From: Hypericum androsaemum
Taxonomy: Eukaryota > Streptophyta > Magnoliopsida > Malpighiales > Hypericaceae
Direction: 5' to 3'
Assembly (NCBI GenBank): GCA_963995505.1
Contig: OZ023190.1
Coordinates: forward strand, 4,978,516 to 5,042,515
DNA length: 64,000 nt
Positions within the stretch are counted from its first letter, which is position 1; each line of letters opens with the position of its first letter. Shown here one piece after another: positions 1 through 12,200 of the stretch. The notes under the pieces are model-generated. The model was not told the DNA's origin. It did not search any database and saw nothing but the letters and a program-made list of their open reading frames with translations. A program made the position numbers and the translations under genes.

Positions 1-319
1 CAAGGCCCATCTTATCCCGCCATGTTCAATCCATTGTCCTTGGTTTTTACGGTGATTTTAGAAGCTATCGTGCTTGGCACATCTATCACTTTGGGCATGT
101 AGGTCCTCTCTCTCTTTTTCCTTTCCAAATGATTTTTAATTAAAGTTCAAAATTATTTCTTTTAATTTTTCTTCCATAAAATCTAATTATATATTCGACT
201 GTCTTACAAATTTATGCAGGATAATAGGAATGATCTTGATGATTATTGGGCTGTATTCCTTCATAATTGGAAAAAATAAGGAGATGAAAAAGTTGGCCGT
301 GACCACAGTGGAGAATTAA
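1..319 (+). CDS. WAT1-related (EamA/MtN21-type) transporter, copy 1, 3' end only
   Basis: This is the last part of a plant drug/metabolite-type membrane transporter (WAT1/UMAMIT family) whose 5' part lies outside the window. Two exons are visible, 1..98 (frame starts with CAA) and 220..319. The junction is GGC-AT|GTAGGT ... TGCAG|G-ATA, exactly as in the two complete paralogues at 4588 and 9233. The first exon encodes QGPSYPAMFNPLSLVF, the second IIGMILMIIGLYSFIIG, a terminal membrane helix. Compared with the 4588 paralogue, a GAA codon has become TAA at 317..319. This removes about 35 residues of cytoplasmic tail, but the membrane part is kept, so the protein may still work. The 3' flank is interrupted by a MULE. 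Confidence 0.85.
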
Positions 320-564
320 AAAAAATTACTGTGGCAATTGATTCTAAATGACTCAACCAACTGGTGTACAGAATTCACCAGTCCGAAGATAGAACTGCTA
401 GGGTGGTGAGGATAGACCTAAAACATATAATTAGACAAAAACATGTTTTTTTAGGAAAAGACAAAAAAATGTTTGAATTGAACAATTTGGTGCTTCATTT
501 TAGTTATGTAGCGTAACGCTCAAAAGACATTATGCTAAGATTGTTCTCATCAATAATTAGTATT

Positions 565-1812
565 GGAAAAAGTTTCCTTTAGTATCTTATAGTATAAATT
601 AAAATTACTTTAATACTCTGCAGTAAAAAATTGACCAATCAAATTATACTTATTCTAATTAACATCACTTAGGTTCACATGCAGCTGTCTGGACCCAGTC
701 TGTCCAAACAACATCGTTTTATGTATGATGCGGCATGCCATGTCGGATTTTGTTTGATGTAGTACACATGAGGTGGCAAGATGACAAAATACCAAATTGA
801 TCTCAAATTTATTGATAATTGTTCCGAAGTACAATTTAATACAAGAAACTGCTTGATTTCCCACTTCGTCTCTCTCCTTCCCTTCCTCTCTTCTTCCTTT
901 CCCAACCGTACAAGTCAACCCCAAACCCACGACAACCTCATCGCCGACCTCCGACCACGCGCCAACAAACTCATCTCTCCTAATTAACAATTAAAACCCA
1001 CCGCCAGCGAGAAAGAGAGTTGCATGTCCACAACCCTCACGACGGCTTCTCCGACTGGCCATCCCCCTCTGAGCTCCCCGGCATCCTCGGCTTTGACGAT
1101 CTCGGCTGGAAGAAGCCCGACGACAGCGACGACGGGATGTGGGAGACTGCCGGGACTGTCGGATTGATGATCTGGTCGTTTCAGGGTCGGGCGTGGGGTT
1201 TCGGGCCACGAGTGATCCGGTCTCTGTGAGTTTGAATCCCCCAATATCCCCAAATTAGTAGAACCCTAATTCTGGAAATTGGGAGTTCGTCCCTGATCTC
1301 TCGACGATTTTGATGGGCTCGATCCCCCGATGACCACCACCTACGGTTCACGAAATTGCCCGCCGCTCTAAAATTTTTAAAAACTGAGTGTGTCTTCCAA
1401 GTTGTAAGCTTGAGGGTCGTTCGCCGGCGGTGGGTTTTAATTGGGGTTGGGGAATGAATCAGTTTTATGTATTATATAAAATAATTGTGAAACTAATGAC
1501 AACGGTCGGGGTGGCGCAATGGTCGTTCTCATGACTCTGGGGTCAGAGGTTCCAAACCATCTTTTTGCAAAAGTATTAAATTGTACTTTGGAATAATTAT
1601 CAATAAATTTGAGACCGTTTTGGTATTTTGTCATCTTGCCACCTCATATGTACATGTATCAAATAAAATATGACATGGCATGCTACGTCATACATAAAAC
1701 GACGTTGTTTGAACGGGTTGGGTCCAGGCACTTGCCCGTAAACCTAAGTGATGTTAATTGGAATAAGTATGACGCGATTAGTCAATGTTTTTACCACTAG
1801 TGGACTTTCTCC
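565..1812. mobile_element. Mutator-like element (non-autonomous, Pack-MULE-like)
   Basis: Long terminal inverted repeats are visible: left arm about 565..842, right arm about 1573..1812, beginning GGAAAAAGTTTCC and GGAGAAAGTCCAC. Both arms share blocks such as TTAACATCACTTAGGTT and GAGGTGGCAAGATGACAAA. The element is flanked by a perfect 9-bp duplication ATTAGTATT (556..564 and 1813..1821), the size typical of Mutator superfamily insertions. The matching empty site is seen 3' of WAT1 copy 3 near 13212 (AATTAGGATTTGAAACGAC). The centre (about 990..1440) is much more GC-rich than its surroundings and has an open stretch without a recognisable domain, suggesting captured gene sequence. No transposase is present. 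Confidence 0.85.
1508..1558 (+). repeat. tRNA-like (SINE-head-like) segment
   Basis: The stretch has an A-box-like TGGCGCAATGG near 1511 and a B-box-like GGTTCCAAACC about 35 bp later, the spacing of a pol III internal promoter. It lacks a foldable acceptor stem and does not continue into a full tRNA. It could be the head of a tRNA-derived SINE trapped in the MULE, or coincidence. Confidence 0.25.
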
Positions 1813-2401
1813 ATTAGTATTTGAAACAACTTGTGGTTCCTACCATCATTTTTTGCTACCAACAAATACTTAAATCAATTTGCTAGGGCATTCTTTCTAA
1901 CTTAACCAAGTTTCGAGTTCAAATTTTTGAAAAAGTGGTAGTATTAAATACTTATTGAGAGAAATTTGTCATCTTTTAAAGATTCCATCCGATTTGAATC
2001 TTGATTATTAGGCCCAATAAATCAAGATACCATATAGTATAAAACATTATGTATGATCCAGAAAATTGTCATGTAAGGTTTAACAAATCTATATTTTAAA
2101 CCTGGATTACGTCACAATATCACTTGCAATGCTCAAAAGAACTTAAAACCCAAAAACAATTAGAAAAAGAAAAATCGAAAAAGTGCAAATAAAAATGGAA
2201 CACTGCACTCGAAAGGCTAATCAATGCATCAAAATCCAATTTTGGTACATTGTTTAACTTTCAAATTAATTTTGATACATTGCTTATGTTTTGTAACGGT
2301 TATTTTAATATATGATCATTTTCTTAAAAAAAACATTCATATTAATGAGAACTAAAGATGATGTGATCACGTTCAAGAAACAACAGAATAAATTTGATGT
2401 G

Positions 2402-2545
2402 ATCGCAGGAATACCGTGGTCCGTAGTAGGTGCCCACTTCATTCACAAGGGGTGAAATCTTGAGCTGCATTGGTTAGAGGTAAATTTCGATGACCGTGTC
2501 TTTTTGTTATAGGTGCATGGACTTCCTCCAAACTATATCTCTAGG
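2402..2545 (+). pseudogene. LINE ORF1 remnant (DUF4283-like)
   Basis: Conceptual translation gives IAGIPWSVVGAHF, then after a stop ELHWLEVNFDDRVF and VHGLPPNYIS. The order PWS(V)..., then W..., then (W)VQVHGLP is characteristic of the DUF4283 region encoded by plant LINEs and related zinc-knuckle ORFs. At least two stop codons interrupt it, so it is a relic. Identification is by motif only. Confidence 0.4.
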
Positions 2546-3389
2546 ATTCTGTAAGAGCAACAGAAGAATTTTAGGGCTTAGAACAATTGGATGAGGTGGA
2601 ACATGAGTCAACAAGCAGAGAATCCATCCTGCGACTTAAGGTCAAAATGTCAATCGAGTCCCCTTCTTTCTGGGGTTCAACTAGATAGAGGGAATCTACA
2701 GGCAAAGCAAATCAATTTCAAATACAAATCCCTGTCGAAATTTTGCTGAACGTGTAGCATACAGGGTCACATAGAAATAATGCAAATTGAAACCAGATGG
2801 TGGAAGAACAACCACAACAATACATATAGATTGACACCAAAGAGCATTTATGCTAGTGGTACAAGGCGTAGATGACATTTCAAACATTGAAAATGTGTAA
2901 TTCTTGTTGTCCAAATTTACCTTAAAAAAACATAAAGATAGACATAGCCACAAGTATTTTATAATTATTAGTTGGGCTTTTACTATTTTGTGTTTTGGGC
3001 TTTTCATCTTGTTTGAGGATTTTTATTTATTTTATGCCTTTAAGATTATTTTAGGTTTTTTCTTTAAATAGGTTAGTTACATATGGTTGATTAGAAAGTT
3101 TTTTTAGAGATTTAATTATTATTTCAGAATCCCGAGTATTTTCTGATTGAAATGGTGTTTCTATTTCGTTGCCGTTGAACCGTTTTTCAATCACTTCTTT
3201 GTCGATCTATGATACACTCAACCCGTCTTTGAGACAATCTTAGAGAGTTATGTGATACATTGAGCCCTTCCGATCTTATTTTATCCAAGCAATTTCCACA
3301 CCAAAAATTATCATATCCAATTTATCCATTTTTTTATGTTTATGTTTTTGTTTTCGCTATGCGTGTTTAAGCTGTTCGGAGTTTAATCT

Positions 3390-3451
3390 GCTTGTTGGTG
3401 TGTTTGTTGAAAAAAAAATAGCTTGTTGGTGTGTTTGTTGAAAAAAAAATA
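3390..3451 (+). repeat. 31-bp perfect tandem duplication
   Basis: Two adjacent identical 31-bp units (GCTTGTTGGTGTGTTTGTTG followed by an A run). Confidence 0.9.
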
Positions 3452-3504
3452 GCTGACGTGAGTTAGAGTTTTCTCAAAGAAACTCAGAGGTGCACTCAAC
3501 CGAG

Positions 3505-3805
3505 TTCACCACCTCTCGAGCTATCCAGTCATGTCATTAATTTTATTCGCGTCTCATATTATATCACTAATTTTAAATGTGTCATGTCCCATCAATAATT
3601 TGATCTTCCTGGCATACCAATGGCTTCCATTGGACAACGTCAATCTCATATTGGTTGAGGATTGAATCTGAATTATGTCTAGTTTGTCCTTTTTTCCCTC
3701 AAATTAGTAAAGTGACATGTCATACTGATAAAATTAGGGAGGTGATATGTCACATCAATAAAATGAGTGACATGGCAGGATAGCTCAATTAACCGAAGTT
3801 AACAT
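3505..3805. mobile_element. Inverted-repeat (MITE/foldback-like) element
   Basis: The left arm around 3519..3600 (GAGCTATCCAGTCATGTCA ...) matches the reverse complement of about 3715..3795 (GAGCTATCCTGCCATGTCA ...), with a 100-bp centre. Ends and target duplication could not be fixed. Confidence 0.45.
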
Positions 3806-4587
3806 GTATCACTTGGTTGTCACTCAAGTAAAATCTTTGTCAATTAGTAAAAGAATTTAAGACTACAAGATATTAGTATGTCGAAACGCGAAACACATGT
3901 AACTAAAGTAAATTTTAACCAAAAAATTATCTAGCTTCTAAAATTTTGACTTTTTTTTTTGTGCTTGTCATTTTTGCGCAGGAGTCATGCTAATTTTCTC
4001 TGTATCATTCTACAAAATTATCTAGCTTAAATCTATATGATTTGGCACAATGAATACACCGTCACACTAATGACATATTTCGAGCTACTGGGACAACAGA
4101 AAATTATATATTTTTTCTTGGTGTACAATCCAATTGTGGATGATGAGTTGTTCCCTCGGTGGATATACCATAAAAGATAGGCGATTATTTCCACAGATTG
4201 GTAAACTTAGTTTGTGCAGATCCGCGGTGTTGGCTGCGTATAACGGCTAATAAGTCCATTAAATTCCAATTTTGGTACTTAGTTTAGCTTTCAATTAACA
4301 GAAAACTATTTACTATTTATAGGATGTAATTAATGGCAAAATATAAACGCATCTAGAAACCTTTGTTGAGTTATTGTGTTCAAATATCACAATTATAAAA
4401 ATTATCAATAAAAAAGTCACTACTAGAATAGGATCCAAAAGTACTCGACTGACGGTATCACATTTACGTAAGCTCTTTATTTCAAAGCTATTTCCCCATA
4501 TATACGTAACCTTGGCCGCTCTCTTGTTTCATAAATTTCTTCATTTCTTCCGCCGTCTTCTCTTAGATAATTAAAAGGACCCATAAA

Positions 4588-7500
4588 ATGGCGGAGACCG
4601 AGAAGAATAGTAAGAGCAAGGTCAAAGAATGGATCATTTCCTCGCATACGGTCCTGGCAATGATAATCGTGCAGTTAATAGCGACTGGGCTGCAATTGCT
4701 TTCTAAGGTCATTTTAAACGATGGTACCTTCGTCTTCGCCCTAGTGACGTACCGTCACTTATTTGCTGCCATTTGTGTTGTCCCCTTCGCTCTTTACTAC
4801 GAGAGGTACTTGTTGATATTTAATTCTTTGTTTTGCGATATATGTGATGTCACTTTCAGAGTGGAGTAGAAGAAGAATTATTTGAAAATTTATAAATAAA
4901 GTTGGATTCTTTCAAAGTTTTTTTCTTAGAGACAACTCATCATTTACGAAGTATACAACTTGCACACAGCTGATGCACCACATTATCTCCAAAACGATGT
5001 TGTTTCGTTGCAGAATTTTTTATAACTATCCGAGTCGCTAAATATCTGATCGTTCAAATCATAAATATTCATTTTAAACCACGTGATCTTAGATAAAAAT
5101 CAGTCAAATCATACTAAACTTTTCCCTAGGATTTATTATGTGTTAATTGACTTCGAGGGGTAATCGAAAGCTTATCAAATTTGCCGGTGTCTTTATGTTG
5201 AGAGACATTGATAGCCGTTGGACATTTTACGATGGATGTAGTGATGCACCAGAATGATTTTATATAGTTTAATTAGAATTTTATCAATCTTAAAATTTAT
5301 GGTGTTTTACATGTTTACTTTTTCTATAATCCACATTATTAAAAAATATTAATTTAAGCATTATCATTTATTATAGAAAAATCACTATACAATTATCGGA
5401 ATGAACAACGTTAATATATGTCTTTTGGTCTAAACCATCTTATTTCTAGATATAATTGTGCCTAATATATTTTTAATAATTCAAACTTAATATCTTTTAC
5501 TTAAGCTAGAGCAATACTGTCTTTAATTAATGTGAGTTCTGGTTGGTAAAAAACAAATGTGATTTCAAAATTTCGTTCCTATCTTGAAATACATCGAACC
5601 TCACAAATATTTCTCTTACGTTTGCAATAATCAGGGGAGTAAAGGAAAAGCTTAGTTGGTCACTTCTGCCGTGGCTTTTCTTGAACGGTTTAGTTGGGTA
5701 AGTCATATCTTTACGCAATTCCGTTTTCGCTAATTATTGATTTTAGTTATTTTTAGGAGAACAAAAATTTAAAGAAATTTATACCTATGCCTCTCATTAA
5801 TAGCTTATAAGCAATCCAAGGTTTTATTCGGTTAGACAAAACTTTGAATAAATCTTATAAGCAAAATTGCATAAGTTTGTAGGTCTAAATTGAGAAATAG
5901 ACTTAGAGTTGTCATTCTTAGGAGTCAATGATATAACTGTCCTATTCATGAAACTAGTAACATTTTCAATATGGAACAAATTCTATTAATTTTTAAATTT
6001 AAATCCCTAATAGTATCCAGTTTAAGGTCATGAGAGCAACTTGTTCTTTTCTATCAATCTTGTACTGACATTTGAACAAGAAATTTTTAAATAATTATAC
6101 TGAAATTACAATGATTAATAATGCTAATTTTATTTCTAATTTTGTTATCTTTTATAAACAACAAAATCATAATTTAATATTTTTCAATCTAATTTTTTTT
6201 ATTAGTTGAATTTGGATTGATCGGTTCAGTTGGATCAATCACTGGTTCAAGCACTTGCTAAATTTTGGCATATTCCAACATGCTCTCTTCCTCAAAACAA
6301 AAAACATGCTCTCGTTACCAGGTCACCATCGAAGAAATAGGCCACTTGTTGGACCATTTTTTTTAAAATACTATTCAAACATTTAACTCGGATTTTAGTA
6401 AGTCAGATGTAATATTGCAGGATAACAGGGGCTACGGGACTCTACTACTATGGTCTAAAAGACACAACTGCGTCTTACTCTCTGACTTTCTTCAACTTAG
6501 TCCCCGTTGTTACTTTCATTATTTCACTCATTTTAAGGTATAATACTAAAATCTGAACACAAAAAGCTCTAATCTTACATCTAGTTCCCACAATTCCTTC
6601 TTAGTTTTGGTAATTTAATGATGTAGACTAGAGAACTTGGGACTAGACAACAGAGGTGGACAAATAAAGATGTTTGGTGCCATTTTGTGCCTTGGAGGAG
6701 TACTAACGTGTGGTCTATACAAGGGAAAAATGTTCAACATCGGTCATCATCATGACCAGGAAGCTGACGTACAGAAAGTCCCACCCCAAGCTAATTTTGT
6801 TCTTGGATCCTGCATGCTCGTTGGCAGCTCGTTGTGCATTGCTTTTTGGTTCATCCTACAGGTACTATGTAATCAAGTTGCATTCTCTACTATATCAAGC
6901 ATGTGATTCATTATATAAAAGCAATGTTTTCGAAAACAACATGGAGATCGACCTTCTCTGCTCTCTAGGTCTCAATCCAACTAGCCGGATCATCGATCAG
7001 GCCGGAGATTTTTGTAATGTATGCTCATGTCATACCTAAACATAGTCATATAAGCAAAGTCTTTTTGCAATTTTAAGCAATTCAACTAGTCAAATTCAAA
7101 TTGATTTAATTAGACTAGATTGAAAAGTATTTAATTCACCCTCTTATGTTGCCCTTAGACCAATTGTCCCTACTATATGTTTTATTGTACATTAAAAATT
7201 GCCTCAAAACAGGTTAAGGTGTATAAGTTGCTGCCGCTGAAGTATTGGGCTGCAACGCTTACATGCATAATGGCTTGCATCCAAGCCAGTGTTTTGGGCT
7301 TAATCATAGATAGAAGTAAGGAATCTTGGAAGCTCGGATGGAATTTGCAGCTTGTTACTATACTCTATTCGGTAAGCTAAAACAAAAAATGATTGTTAGA
7401 CTAAAAATTAAGATTAATCTTTCTTAATAATCGCACAAAAAATGTCATATTTATATAGGGGGCACTGTCCACATCAGCATCATTTTGTCTAATAACTTGG

Positions 7501-7924
7501 ACTATCTCGAAACAAGGCCCATCTTATCCTGCCATGTTCAATCCATTGTCCTTGGTTTTTACGGTGATTTTAGAAGCTATCGTGCTTGGCACATCAACCA
7601 CTTTGGGCATGTAGGTCTTCTCTCTATTTTTCCTTTCCAAATGATTTTTAATTAAAGTTCAAAATTATTTCTTTTAATTTTTCTTCCATAAAATCTAATC
7701 ATATATTGAACTATCTTACAAATATATGCAGGATAATAGGAATGATCTTGATGATTATTGGGTTGTATTGTTTCCTAATTGGAAAAAAGAAGGAGATGAA
7801 AAAGTTGGTTGTGACCATAGTGGAGAATGAAAAAACAATTACTGTTGCAATTGATTCAAAAATGACTCAACCAACTGGTGTACAGAATTCCCAGAATTCA
7901 TCAGTCCCAAGATCGAACTACTAG
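4588..7924 (+). CDS. WAT1-related (EamA/MtN21-type) transporter, copy 2, intact
   Basis: Seven exons: 4588..4805, 5635..5697, 6421..6537, 6627..6861, 7213..7371, 7459..7610 and 7732..7924. All have GT/AG ends and consistent phase, and together encode 378 residues, normal for the family. The start MAETEKNSKSKVKEW follows the paralogue. The protein is very hydrophobic, with an N-terminal EamA repeat (LQLLSKVILNDGTFVFALV, YRHLFAAICVVPFALYYER), TASYSLTFFNLVPVVTFI in the middle, GLYKGK before a His-rich loop (about residues 170-190), and a second repeat ending in IIGMILMIIGLYCFLIGKKK. Relatives sit in plasma membrane or tonoplast and move auxin, amino acids or other small metabolites. The substrate cannot be told from sequence. 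It is the middle gene of a tandem array. Confidence 0.88.
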
Positions 7925-8106
7925 GGTAGTAAGGACAGACCCGAAATATTTAATTAGACAAAAAATATATATTTGAATCGATCAAATTGGTACTTCATTT
8001 TAACTATGTAGCGCAACGCTCAAAAGATATTATGCTAAGATTGTTCTAGCATTTCAAACTTGTGGCTCCTACCATCATTTGGTGCTACATAAATGGCAGA
8101 GACGCA

Positions 8107-8196
8107 TTCAAGGTAGTGCCAACCCTGGCGCTAATAAGAGGTAGTGCCAAGGTTGGCGCTGGTAAGAGGTAGTTGCGGGTCTGGCGCTCGTAGAGA
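8107..8196 (+). repeat. Three-copy minisatellite, about 29-bp unit
   Basis: Three consecutive imperfect units of the type AAGGTAGTGCCAAxxxTGGCGCT lie in the spacer between WAT1 copies 2 and 3. They are absent from the otherwise similar 3' flank of copy 1. Confidence 0.7.
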
Positions 8197-8775
8197 TAGA
8201 TGCATCAAGGTCATAGCTGTCCACAGCCACAAGAGTCATTTCAATCCGAGGTACAAAGTAAAAAAATATGACTAATTTACCTAAGTTCAACGACCTTCGA
8301 TGGAGAAACTAACACCGAGACATGAAGTCTTGTTTTGAGTCTCTCCTATTCACAATTTGGTAACATCACATAATTATACTAGTTGAAGATATATGTCTTA
8401 CTTTTCATAGTTGTAAGAATCACTTTTTTACGAAATGTGAGTCAAAAGATAAGACTAATTGACCGAAGCCCGACATTCCTAGGGAATATGTTAGCTCCCT
8501 CTCGTGGGCACTCCTGAGGGCATGCAACCACCCAACTATGGGCGCTCCAAGAGTATCTTGATCGGCCCCGAACTCTGAGAGTTCTCGCTCTCCAACATCA
8601 CCCAATTGGATATATCATCCGTCTCCTGAGCTAATCTCCTTTTTGTTCCAGAATTATCCGACATAATCTAAAAAAGTACGAATTCTAAAAAAAAATACCT
8701 TGGCCAACACTGAAATTTACACCGACCACTAATTGTTTTCCTCTTCTAAGAAAAACTTGTACATTTGAAATTCAC

Positions 8776-9082
8776 TTCCCCACTAGTTACATATTTCTTG
8801 CTACTAGGACAATAGAAAATTGTCTTTTTTGTTGTTGTACAATCTGTTCTATTCGAGATGGTGAGCTGTTCCCTCAGTGGATATACCATAAAAAATAGGC
8901 AAATTATTTCCACACATTGGTATACTTTAGTGGTGCAGATCCCCGGTAAAGGGTGCGTATATAAGGGCTAATCAATGCATCAAAATCCAATTTTGGTACT
9001 TAGTTGGCCTTCCAATTAATTGAAAACTATTGACTATTTATAGGATGTAATTATTGACAAAATATGAATGTATCTAGGAAAC
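8776..9082 (+). promoter_or_regulatory. Duplicated upstream block of WAT1 copy 3 with candidate TATA boxes
   Basis: About 300 bp here are clearly similar to 4060..4355 upstream of copy 2, so this region was duplicated with the gene. A TATATAAG at 8958..8965 is a candidate TATA box; copy 2 has GTATAACGG at the matching place. A second, conserved candidate is CTATTTATAGG (about 9036, and about 4313 in copy 2), under 300 bp before either ATG. Which one is used is unknown. The TATA difference suggests the two genes may be expressed at different levels. Confidence 0.45.
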
Positions 9083-9232
9083 TTCAATTGCATTTACCTA
9101 AGCCCCTTAATTACAAATTTATGACCCATTAATAAAAATAAAATGCCACTTCCCATGTCTAAATAACCTTGGTCACTCTCGTGTGTCATAATTTTCTTCA
9201 CCTTCTTTCATAACCTTAGAGGGTTCCATAAA

Positions 9233-12200
9233 ATGGCGGAGACCGAGAAGAGTGGTTGGTTGGTTTCCTCGCAGACGGCCATGGGGATGATAACGGTGCA
9301 GTTATTAGCGACGGGGATGCAATTGCTTTCTAAGGTCATTTTGAACGATGGCACATTCGTCTTCGCCCTAGTGACGTACCGTCACATATTTGCTGCCATT
9401 TGTGTTGTCCCCTTCGCTCTTTACTACGAGAGGTACTCGTTGATCTTTCAGGGTAATACAAAAAATTTACCCATTGCCGGGACAAATTTTTATATTCTGG
9501 TTCATGGTTTTGCTTGGCTATATTAATCGTTCACGGGGAGAGATCAAACTTCAATAACTAGTGAATGATCTTATCAATATACAAATGTATATTTTCCAAA
9601 TTTTGATACTATTCATCACTATAGGAATTTGGGGATGTCTGTTGAAAAAATTGCAAAATTTACTTATAATCCTACTTTGTGGACTTTATGAGAATGATAA
9701 ATGACACTCCAAAAAATAAAGGAAAAGAACAGAAAATAACCTTATGGGAAATACAAAATGATCTTATGGGAAACCGTCTCTTATTGTTTACTAAACGATT
9801 TAACTTTTATGGACGGAGATGAATTAGAAGAGTTGATTTGACCCTTTGACTGTTTTTTAATTTTCTATTTTCACCTGCAGACTAGTTTTTTTTTATTTTT
9901 TAAACATTTTAATTTAATTGTTGCGTTTTAACTTTTATTTCTCTGGCATTTTGGGAAACCTTTCTTATTAAAAGATTTGACTTTTTTTAAACGAAATGAA
10001 TTAGAAGAGTACATGTGAATTCAAAATTTTCTTGTCTTTAAATTCATTGAGCCTCACAATTATTTCTCTGTCTTTTTTTTTTGAGAATGCACAATTATTT
10101 CTTTGTCATTTGCACTCTCCAGGGGAATAAAGGAAAAGCTGTGTTGGTCACTTATGTTGTGGCTTTTCTTGAGCAGTTTAGTTGGGTAAGTCATTTCTTT
10201 TACGCAATTTATTTTTGTTACTTCCCAATCCAATTTCATTGTTTCCTTGCAATTTTTAAAGGAAAGTTTAAATGAAAATTATTTTTTTACTATATCTAGA
10301 CGTTAGTTTGCAGATTCCATTTCTCTTTCTATGTATGGGAACTGGCTATAAGAATATAAAAGGAAACTGAACTTTGAGTTAACAAGGACAATTTCCATAA
10401 GATATGGGTATGGATTGGGCACGGAATGCTCAGATTCCGAACCGTTCGGAATGAAGACACGCGAGGACTTTTTTGCAAATGCGCTAAAATACAGGGACCA
10501 AAATGAAAAAAGCCATGCACAAATGCAGGCCGAATACAAATGCCATTATCACATAACTGCGCATGCCAGTATCACATAACTGTGCGTGCCAGTGTGACCT
10601 TTTTGCAAAAATGCTAAAATACGGGGGACCAAAATAAAAAAAATCACGCGCGCCATTATCATCAACGGGGATTTGCCACTGTCACAAATACACATGCCAT
10701 TATCACATAACTGCGATTGTCACTATCACATAACTGCGCTTGCTACTGCGGTCCCCCTTCACTCCAAATTGACGGAATCAATTCCTTCACTCCGTACTCA
10801 ATCCACTCCCATAAGATATGGCTTACAAATTAATTTTATTTCCACGTTTTGAAATAGTTGTTGCCCGAATATTAAGTAAACCTTGTCCAAAACTATTATT
10901 TACATTACACAATTTGTTATTAATTTCGTTTCAAAAAAATATTGTTATTAATTTGTGGCACATTCTTTGAGGTCATCCATAGAGAAAAAGGGAAATAACA
11001 TGTCCAAATTTTGTTTTTTCAGTCGAAAACTTCGTGTTTCGCTAATTGGATATAATTCTAAATATTCTCTAAATTTTTTGGAAATTTTATCATTTACAAT
11101 TACAAAATTATTAATTTAATCATTTTTAATTTAACAAAGTTCTAAAAAATGAAAAAATATTTGTTGGTAAGTAATGTCTGGATCGATCGGTTTAACCTAA
11201 ATGACCACCAGTCATGCTACATTTTAAAAGCACCCCTTGAAATATCTAATTGCGATTTTATTAAGTCAGATGTAATATTGCAGAATAACAGGAGCAATGG
11301 GACTCTACTATTATGGTTTAAAAGACACGACCGCATCCTACTCCATGACTTTCTTCAATTTAATTCCCATTGCCACTTTCATTATGTCACTCCTATTAAG
11401 GTATAATACTAAAATCTCACATGCTCTAATCTTATATTTTATAACCAAAATTCCTTCTTAAATTTGGTACGTTAACAATGTAGATTGGAAAAATTGGGAC
11501 TAGGCACTAGAGCTGGACAAATGAAGATGTTTGGTGCTATTGTGTGCCTTGGAGGGATACTAACTTGTGGTCTGTACAAGGGGAAATTGTTCAACCTCGG
11601 TCATCGTCATTTACATGTAGCTCATGAACAGAAAGTCCCACCCCATGGTAATATGGTTCGTGGATCTTGTATGCTGGCTGGCGGCGCATTGTGCTATGCT
11701 TTTTGGTTCATATTACAGGTACCATGTGATCAAGTTGCATTCTATATTATATCTCATATAGAAGCAATGTTTTTGGAAAAAACATGGAGATCGACCGGAC
11801 CAAATTTTTTTGTATTTAATACATTAGACTTTGTGGGTTTCTCTAGAAATTTCAAAATCTTGTAGATATTTTTTCTTGAAAGGTAAATTTTACACCTATA
11901 ACAATGTTAGAGTTTGAACTCTAAACCGCATAGATATTTACAACGTCTTATGTCGCTGGGCTACAAGCCCTTTGGCAAAGTCTTGTACATATGAAATTAA
12001 GGAACTCATAATCATGTGATTAGTCATATATGCCAAGGAGTGACAAGAACATAGATTACCTAAATGAAGTTAGTATTGCCTCACAGATTAAATTTGTATG
12101 TTGGCTGAAAATTGGATCATTAGATCAATGCAGTAACCATTGCAAATTCTTGCAGCAGCTTCTTTGCAATTTAAGCAATCCAACCTATCAAATTGAAGTT

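Larger units (their letters stand above)
1822..4587. other. Intergenic region between WAT1 copies 1 and 2
   Basis: This 2.8-kb stretch holds no intact gene. It contains a decayed LINE-type ORF1 fragment (2402..2545), a 31-bp tandem repeat (3390..3451), an inverted-repeat element (about 3505..3805) and, at about 4060..4355, a block strongly similar to 8776..9082, the corresponding position upstream of WAT1 copy 3. A short piece of the same block (GGCTAATCAATGCATCAAAA) also occurs at about 2216, suggesting a further promoter-derived fragment. Confidence 0.6.

Noticed and set aside
1508..1558. Possible functional tRNA gene
   Set aside because: A- and B-box-like motifs exist but there is no matching acceptor stem or anticodon arm, so at most a SINE-like remnant.
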